Assembly: GCF_901933205.1 (NCBI RefSeq)
Contig: NC_044596.1
Coordinates: 5,426,104 to 5,490,103 of the forward strand
Source of the DNA: Camarhynchus parvulus
Taxonomy: Eukaryota > Chordata > Aves > Passeriformes > Thraupidae
DNA: 64,000 nt
Direction of reading: 5' to 3'
How positions within the stretch are numbered: the first letter of the stretch is position 1; each line of letters starts with the position of its first letter. The translations under genes were made by a program, and so were the position numbers. The notes beneath the pieces were generated by a model. That model saw nothing but the letters and a program-made list of their open reading frames with translations. It searched no databases and had not been told where the DNA came from. Shown here piece after piece: positions 43,517-64,000 of this stretch.

Positions 43517-45866
43517 GCAGGGCTTTCACAAAGGAAAAAAAAAAAGACAAAGCACCCAAGTAGAAAGAATAAAAATGTATTTTCCTTCAGGTTTTAGACT
43601 GACACAACAAGTACAAATCCTTTAGTGTGAGCATGTCACAGCAATTTGGAAATGAACAGACCCCAAGTGAACGAGCAGAGAGTACAAGACTGAATCATGA
43701 AATCATGACAGCGGCTTCTGCAGGGCTTCCACTCACAGGCTGCCTCCAGCCTTGGCCATCATGGTAAAAAAACCCCTCCTCCAGTCAGGGCTGGCAGAGG
43801 GAAGGGAAGGAAGAATGGGCAGGGGCTTTCAAGAGTCAGAGAGTGCAGACCCCTTGTGGGAAATGTTCCTTCATCAGCCAGGCTCGAGCAGGCAGGACTG
43901 GGTGAGCTTTCAAGACCACAGCAATTGTTTGCCCTGCCAATGTTATCTTCACAGTCAGCTGGAACCCAGTACTGTCTGCAGTGCTCCTGTAACAGACACA
44001 GAAGTGACCCACAACTGGAAAATGCCAGATAAAAGGAAAAAAAAAAAAGAAAAAAGGTTAACTCAACAGTTTAAAACATTTTTTTGGTATGTTACCTGCC
44101 TTTTTTTATTATACGCATAGAGAACCTGATCTACTACTAAAGGAACATGCAGCATGATTTGCATAAATAAGCCAAATCAGGCTCTGAACTGGAGAAACTC
44201 TGTTCAAGTGGATTAAATGACCTGGTTTGTGAGTGAATGATCCTCATGAACCACAATTCCCAAACACACACACACAGAAGTGACACAGAACAGTGGTCTT
44301 GGCAGCTTTGGCAATGGAAATGGTCTTGGATAGCATCTGCATGGTCTCCAGCAACTTCTACCCTCTGCAAGCCACCACAAATCCAAAGGGCTGTTTGGTC
44401 CAGAGTGAGGAAGTGACTCTGAAGTCTCAATGCTGCCAAATCTTGCTTAGACAAGAGTGGGATGCACTGAAATCTGTAACAGGATGGGCAGGTCTAGAAG
44501 AAGCCATCACAGAACTATCAAATGCCACAGTCATTTAACTTTTAATTAAAATTAATCCATTTAACCCATTATACCCAAACCCCCTCTGAGAAGTTTACAT
44601 AGAAACCCCATAGAACATTTCTCACTCGGGGTAACTCTAGAAACAGCTTCTAATCCAGTATCTACGTGGAAAAGTCACTTCTCTTCCACTTCTGCTAGCT
44701 CTCTTCTTGTGCTAATGGCCCAGAAAATAAAAGGCAGTCCCATCCTGGGAAGTTATTTCTGAAGGCCTGCACCTGAAGCAAATTAAAAGAAATTTTTTCA
44801 CTGGAATTTCAAGTGTTGATTTTCAAAGTGCAGGGCTGCAGCATGGCTGTGATACAGGCACTGCAACCCTTCCCTTGGGAAAAAAAAAGTGAATGGTCAA
44901 AAATGAAAAGTCAGAGCAGACCATCAGTGAAAGCCAATCTCTCATGAGTATCACCTCAAGCAAGGCAAAAAAAAGTGCCAGTAAGGGATAAAAACCCCCC
45001 AAAATGTATGGCTCACTATAATTAAGAGTTAAGAGGTGCCTGCAATGAGGCTCTCTCTGCAGGCTGAGGGTGCACCCATCTGTCTGCTGAGGGTTGTGCG
45101 TTGAGTCAGGTCCAGCTTCTGCTGATTTTGCTGTCACCTTTTAGTCACAGGTGTTGAAGTAGAAAACATCACCAAATCCAGAAACTATTCTGACTATCAA
45201 GGGCACGGGGGAGGAGAAAAAGTAAATGGACAGGGCACTTTGGAGGAAGAAATACAGCATACTAAAATCTAGGTTTAAAAAGCTCTTCCAAAAGCAGCTA
45301 GAACTAAATAAACGTTTCTGAGTGGAAAGCAAAGAATACAGAATACAGTAGACACCTAGAGAGTGATGGAGGATTTCAAGGTCTTTGCTCTACCAAGGAT
45401 CTGGCAGCACCTTGATGCCAACTGTTACTTCTCACCCCATCAGTAGCTACTGGATCAACAGTGGGAAAATTGACTCCTGAGTCAGTGAGATCTTCATGGG
45501 AAGGAAGGAAGAGTTGGAATTTAGCTAAGGGAGATATCCGAGCACGGGTGAGCTCACATCTGTCACACACGGTGCTTTACAGTGAGGAGACTGAGGAAAA
45601 ATCTCTTATTCTAGTCAAATAGTCTTTGGTGAAGCCCAACCAAGGCAAAAGCACAGATGATGCCCACTGGCTGAGGAGAGTCCCCATTAAGTCACACAAA
45701 CAAACTCAGCAGAACAGGTTAGATTTATCTAAAATCTTGGAAGCCTTGAAGGAAGAACTCCACACTGAAAGTGAACAAGGAGAAAAATGGATCTGGGAAA
45801 GGGCAGCTGGGTGTGTAGGCTATGCTGTAAACCAGAGTTTAACGTTGTGGCATTGCTTGGAAGCTT

Positions 45867-57756
<11,890 letters not shown>

Positions 57757-60700
57757 CTGAAAGAGATCACACTGCATTTCTGACACAGATCACACTGCAC
57801 ATCTCTCACACACAGAACACACAGCAGTGCTTTTATTCCTAACCTAAAAGTAGCCAGAAATCATTTTTTGCATACTAGTGAGAAATGCACCTTAATGCCC
57901 TAGATCTTTCATAGTGGAACCAAGCGAAGTCCAAAGAAGATATATTTAAAAGCTTAGTGATCCCACCAAAATATTAGCCTCTGAACCCCTTCTCTGCCTT
58001 TCTCTAAAGCAGATTTATATTTTGTTATCCTAGGTAAAACTTGAAAATTTAAATATTGATTAACTTTATTTTAAAGACAAATATCAATTAGTCTTTACTT
58101 GCTTTTGGAAAAGAAAAAGTTAACCAGTGTTTTAGAACTTGTGGCCCTTTGTTCCTTTGATATTCAAGGTTAAATGAATATTTAACAGTCCTTCTGCTTC
58201 TAACACTTTAGAATACTAGACCCCTAATCTTGACATTTATTTTTCCTGTTCTCAAGGGGCAGGCTGCATTTTTAGCTCATCTCTTGACTCAAAATCTAAA
58301 GTTTATTACAGTTGTCTGAACTAGGGAGAGTGGGAGGACACAGAGCAGATGTTCAGTAAACCCTCCTGAGAGCTTGTGATTGCAGAGGGATTGGAATCAG
58401 GCACTAAGGTGGTGGAGGTTTTTCACTCCCACAACCATAAATAAAAGTGTTCATTTAATGTGTTTAATTTTCCATCAAATGTGCTACTCTGAGTTCTTGC
58501 TTGTGAAGGCCATGTCAGCAAAGGCCACCTCCATGCCCTCACACACTCAGCCTGTGCTCCCCAAATAAAACATCTCCCATACCTCAGCTCTTTCATGGCA
58601 TCACACTGATAACAGCCAAACAGCTCATGAAAGGCTAATACCAAAATCAGGTAATTTATTTACTTTACAAAGCATTACAGGGAACAATGAAATGCCTACA
58701 AAGATTCAAGATACCCCTGTACAAAGCAAACATTTGTAATGAAAACAATGCCTACAGACCACTTGCTTTGGCAGGATTTAAGAGCAAAGTAGTGCGAGAT
58801 ATCAACATTAAGTTTCCTTTCCTTAGAAGCACGAGATATTAAAAAAAGCTGGAGTTGTCCAAAGAAGTGGGCAGCAAACTTCATTAGAGCAGTGACACAC
58901 AGGCTCAGATAACATTCCTCACAGAGAGTTCCCAGCACTGAATTAACGGAAGTGTCTTCTATTGAAACTATTGTTGCAGGGAAGCAGCAGATAACACTGG
59001 TGCCTTCCAGCACCCTCCTTCAAATTCAGCTCATTTTGCTGCAAGAAGGAAGAACTGCCCACCCAGTGGCTATGCCAGCAATATAGGCAGGCCCTCAGAT
59101 GCAGCTTTCACAACTTAGTCCTGAGCTGGACTCCTGCACATCACATCAGGGCTGTGCTAACTCATCTTAATCCATGGGAAAATGTAGTATTTTCATTTGG
59201 AACAGTTATACAGCAGAATGAATGTTCAGCACTGACCTACTACACATGCACTCTGCTGAGACGTCACACATTAAAGACACTGCTAACACGCTCAAACTAC
59301 AGCCATCTTAAACATCATAACAAGGGAGAAATCTTGTGTTCCAACCTGATGATGACTAAATTTGCAGTCACTTAAAATCCACAACTCAAGTTCATTTAAA
59401 CAAGGAAGAGCTACAAAGGTCATTTCCATGCACAACCCACCACCAGACATTTACTTTCAGTCTGCTGTCAGTAAGTCTTGCTTGTTTTTTTAAATTCAGG
59501 AGCAGCTTAGTGGTCTCAAACCATAAACCAAAGACTGCCAGGCTAATGAGACTTCTATTAAGAACTCTGCAGCTTGATCCAGCCCTGAGGTATTCAGTAT
59601 TTAGACTTTTTAGTCAGTCAGGGGTAGGAAGAAGGAAACCTGCAGTAGGGGGTGCGGAAAGTCTTAGAGGTCAAAAAGCTTCTTCAAAATTGCTGCATTT
59701 TTTTGGGACAACTGAGATACACATAAAGTCACACATTATCCCCAAATTAAGAGCAGGCAGCAAAGGCAAGAAATGGGCACAGACAGAATGGCTGAAGGGG
59801 AGATTAGATGCTCACAGACAATAAATCCTATAGACAGGGTAAAGAGAACAGGAGCTGGACAGAAAGATTTTAACCTCACATATAGCTTGAGTAGTAAAGA
59901 GTAATTCTCCCAGTGCTGTTTTGGGATTTTCACTTTTTTAACTGCACAGGATGTAAGGGATTAAAAAGGACTCAAAAGAAAATTGCCCTGAAGTGGCAGT
60001 GATGCAGACAGACACATCACACATTCTGCAGCCCCAGTGCTTCTCAATAACAGCAATTCCATGCATGGACGAAGAAGTTGCTGGAAGCACTAAAGCCCAT
60101 TCTCCTGGAAGCTTTCTGTGCCCCTCCTAAGGGGCTGACTAATCCTGCTGCTGGCAGTCTCACACACGACACACCCTGGAGTCTGCAGCTGAGTCTTTCA
60201 TGGGGATCCAAAAGCATTTCACTTCTACATTAGAGTCTATGATACCAGCTAATGTAAAAAAGCTGAATTCAGGTCACACACATCTCTACAGTGCTATTTC
60301 CTTTATGAAATCACCTCCAAAATACACCTCATTCTTTTGCCTTCCTGTGAAAATTTGTTTGATGTTATTACACACCGCCCTGTTCTTCCCCTGAAATGAC
60401 CATGTCAGCCCAAGATAGGGATTAAGAGAGAATCAATCAGTGCAGAACATGTATTAATACCTTAGAAAAATTATATACAAAAGCACAAGCCTGTCTGCTT
60501 TGCTCACAAAGACAGTACTCTAAAAGGCACAAAAGGCTGTTAAAAACAGCAGAAAAATCCATGCCCAGTATTTAGAGATGACAGCTGAAACAGCTGTTGT
60601 CAAAATTGCAAAATGCAGATAAAGTATATAAAAATCCTATACTAAATGACTGTTTACACATCAAAACCCAAGTGTTCTAGGGTACTTTTTTCTTTTCTAG

Positions 60701-63700
60701 CCACCTCTGATTTACAGAAGAACACCGTGATCACCTTCTCCTTTTGCTCTCTCATTGTGCTAATTAATCATCAGAATGAACTGGATCTGCAGGGTCTCTC
60801 TACAACTACATAGCAACATTTTACTTAAGAAAAACAATGTGGAACAGAAAAGCTAAGGTAAAATGCTAAGTCTTCTATGGAATTCGTGTGAGTCCACATC
60901 TAGAGAGACCCTCCCAAAAGTCCTTATTCCCCGAAGAGCTGCAAATTCTCGAGACAAAATTAGAGAGGGGAACCTACCTGCAAGAAGCACGGCCTCCCAT
61001 GGATAAAGATATTCCTGAAGACAGCCCAATAGTTTTCGAAAAAGCCATCAAAAGTCAGGCACCACAGTGCTGGGGAAGGAGGGGGACATCAGCAGCAGGC
61101 AGAGGGGCTGGCTCTCCTCAAATGCAGCAAAGCTTTGTGCAAGAGTGAAGGAGAAGAGGGATTTGCCTCCAGCACCCAGCTGCAGCTGCCCAGCACTGCA
61201 TTGCAGGTGAAGGACCGTGCAGCAAGGCTGGGGCTTGCTCTCAGCTGATCTTCCTGCAAATTCAGTCATGTCAGGGGGGTGAGCATAAAGATTCATCCCC
61301 TCCTCTTGATGTCTACGTGTCTCTTCTTCCCTCTAATGAAATTAGAAATTCAGGCAGATACTTTGTTTCATCTTCCTGAACCAGCCGGTTTTATTTGCCT
61401 ATTCAATAGCCCAGTGGATTCAAAGCTGGGATGAAGACAAGGATCATGGTAATTGTCGACAGAGCAACCCTTTTGATAGAGGAATTCCAGCACAATCACT
61501 CAGCACGCAAAGAGTGTTCAAAGGAAAAATAAATTTTCTGATGTAATTCCACACCTCCCCTTCCAGAGTTACAAGAAAAACTTATCCTTTATGCTTAAAA
61601 TGACAAAACAAGCAGAAGGAGTCAAATCTTCTTGAAAAAGTTGGACTGAGTATTTTTCACAGCAGCGGGTACTTAACATCATCTTCCAACAATGCACAAT
61701 TCCCAGTCATTTCCTGTGCCTGTTTATCCTGCTGGTTTATGTAAGTGATAGGGGAAACAAGTCACCAACAATGTGACATAGCAAGTAACAATTTAGAGAT
61801 TTCTCTCCTAGGGAGGACTTTATTAGTGAAAGACACAATGATGCTGCCCCTGCACTTTTAAAGCAAGAGGTTTAAAAAATTGCATTTATCCACTTGTATG
61901 TCTAAAATACTTTCCTCTTAAAACCTCACAGAAGTTTGAATGCTTTTAATAGTTTAGTATTGCCAAACCTGATCATATTAGAAAAGGAACTAAAAACATT
62001 CAAAATTTTCCACTGTAGACAAGATTTTGCTTCATGTTCACTGAAGATATCACCCAACCCCTGCAATGCACAGCAGTGGTGAAGAGTTATTTGCAGGAGC
62101 TAAGATTTGAGTCACTCACTTGCTCCTTACAGAAGGTGTTAAAGCAATTTGGAAAAACACTGTGGAATTCTCTTGCCAGTTTTCAGTGGAATCACTTATC
62201 TGGTCCACACACAAGAAGGAAGGCAAAAAATGATTAAGAAATCTCGGCCACACAATGTGGGTTCTCACAGACTTGCAGAGAAGGAAGGGTACCCTCTATA
62301 AATTACCAGACACACAGCCAAGTCTCCACACTCAGCTTCACCATCAAACTCCAAATGCGTTCTCTCTGCTCCAATAACTTACATTAAAAAAACAAAATTT
62401 GAAAGGAGGTGTTTGGTTTTCCTATTCAAGAGTGACTTCAAATCTTCGTTTTGGACAGAAAAGATTCTTCCTTGTCCCTGAAACAGCAGAAATATTGTCC
62501 ATGCTACCTCATTGCTTGCCTTGAATAGATGCAAAAGCAGACTCCTTCCACCCTCAAGCAAGGAAGTCAAGGTACATTTAGGCCGAATCACTTTTGTCAC
62601 ACCCATCATCCTTAAATACATACTAACAAAAAAAGATACTCTCCTTACTCCTCTCTGTCTGCCTCTCCCTTGAAATTTGCAAAATCGACGCCCATCTGCA
62701 GGAAACTGCAGGGAAATGCTTTCCTAATTTTAAGTAGCCTACAACCCAGTCTTTATAAGCAGTGTCACCCCTTATTGGTGAGCTCAAAGTGCACCCATGA
62801 AACGCCCTCGAGCACAACTCAGTTCAGTGAAGGCAGGAGGAATGACAAACCCAGCTCCCACTGCAGGCACCAGATAAAGGCACTGCAAACACACCCCACG
62901 ACTCTTCCTTCCACCTCAACCATCCAGCCAGAGGTTTGCTGGCCTCCACACCCAACCCAGCAAGATCTCACTGAAGGATTCCCTGTTTTCATTTGAGAAG
63001 CTCCATATGGCATGGAGAAAAGCCAGGATTTAAAACCCCTCTCCCATTTCCACATCTGTGCATGGAGACAATGTCTCTTTAAGGAAGAATGCTTGCAGGC
63101 TGCAGCTCATTACTATTTCTTAGTGTGCCTGTAATTTCATGTTTAGGCACATCTAGTGAGAATGAGAGCTCACACGCAGATCCGCTGGCAAACCTCATGC
63201 TCAATGAATATGGAAACTTCACACAACTTCCAGCACGATTCAGGTCTGAAATGATCAAACTGTTTTCCTGCTTGCATGCAGCCTTTCTGCTCCAGAAATT
63301 CCAGCTGTTTTGGGGAGAATTATAAATCATCGATGATGGGGGACCTATGAGTGCACAATCCATGTTATTTTGTGATTACTGCAACTCATTCACTGTTACA
63401 TCCCTATTTTTCTGAGTGAATAACTGGTGTTATTAAGAGCCACAATACTTGCTGCTCTACAGTGCCCATCCCAGAGCTACAGGAACACCACGGTCAAGAA
63501 CTTAAAAGAAGACTGGAGACGGTCAAACATTTAGCTTTTAAATACCAGTACTCAGAGGCACCAAGACATACTTTTGATTAGCAGATCTGTGGGAGCTCAG
63601 TTTGAAGATAAGTACTGGCTTTCACATAAGAAAGGTATAACAAATAACAGGCAATCAAGTTTCTTCCTTCCCATCCCCACTCCCCCACACAAGCACTTAA

Positions 63701-64000
63701 CAAGCTGTTTGTAGAGCTGTCTGCTAGCCCAGCTATCACAAACCAAGGGATTTCTATGGAAACCAGCAAATTTCAGTTGTGTCCTGTCATGGTTTGATAA
63801 TCCCTTCAGTATTTGAATGAAAAAATACGAGGGCAATGGAAATTACCAGTATCTCACCTTCAGAAATCCAAGAAACTCTGCCTGCTCTCTTTCTACAGGG
63901 GAGTGTTAGGACAAATGCATGCTCTACTTCACTGATATAAAATGAAACTTTTAAGAGAGGAAGGAGTGAAATAAATAGGATCATCCTGAACTTGCAGAAA
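57757..64000 (-). other. SRPK1: SRPK1 5' intron, running off the right edge
   Basis: I searched this 6.2 kb for the expected Lys/Arg-rich first exon (MERKVLALQARKK-like) and saw none, so it lies beyond 64000. The DNA is AT-rich with scattered open frames of no recognisable content and no CpG island. Confidence 0.65.

Noticed and set aside
61310..61345. Possible first coding exon of SRPK1
   Set aside because: Lys/Arg-codon-rich on the minus strand, but the frame is interrupted and does not match the expected N-terminal peptide.

Overview
The window is vertebrate nuclear DNA, almost certainly from a bird and probably a songbird. Five intron-containing genes appear in the order and orientation of human 6p21.31: TULP1(-), FKBP5(-), CLPS(-), LHFPL5(+), SRPK1(-). 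Introns are compact, promoters are GC-rich, and one FKBP5 intron carries the 3' end of a CR1-type LINE, the characteristic avian repeat. Species was not determined. The passerine guess rests only on the general look of two AT-rich LTR-like blocks and is weak.

Left part (1-9.2 kb): TULP1 lies on the minus strand. Twelve coding exons can be placed from the start codon at 6281 to 164, and the last part of the tubby domain lies off the left edge. Exon phases are consistent everywhere except exon 7 (2140-2273), which enters in one frame and must leave in another. This is an apparent 1-base loss, either a sequence error or a real lesion. FKBP5 follows head-to-tail. All ten coding exons (18957 to 9082) join into exactly 457 residues, and its CpG-rich promoter lies near 27.4-27.55 kb. 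One FKBP5 intron uses a GC donor, and intron 5 holds a perfect-consensus steroid-receptor element.

Middle (27.6-35.7 kb): no gene is recognised. In mammals ARMC12 and the colipase-like genes sit here. This stretch has an orphan CpG island, C- and G-rich minisatellites and a (CA)-type repeat. Next comes pancreatic colipase CLPS (3 exons, TATA box, poly(A) signal; 117 residues), then LHFPL5 (3 coding exons, 221 residues) from its own CpG island at about 38.2-38.6 kb.

Right part (43.5-64 kb): SRPK1 on the minus strand. Fourteen coding exons, from the start of the visible ORF at 57756 to the stop at 45867, cover all but the first about 25 residues. From 57757 to the right edge I see only intron. 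LHFPL5 and SRPK1 converge tail to tail.

The genes are not a pathway. TULP1 (photoreceptors), LHFPL5 (hair-cell mechanotransduction), CLPS (fat digestion), FKBP5 (glucocorticoid-receptor co-chaperone) and SRPK1 (splicing kinase) are simply an old conserved syntenic block. I found no CRISPR, operon, prokaryotic or otherwise new multi-gene system. The interesting signals are at the level of gene structure, regulation and repeats.
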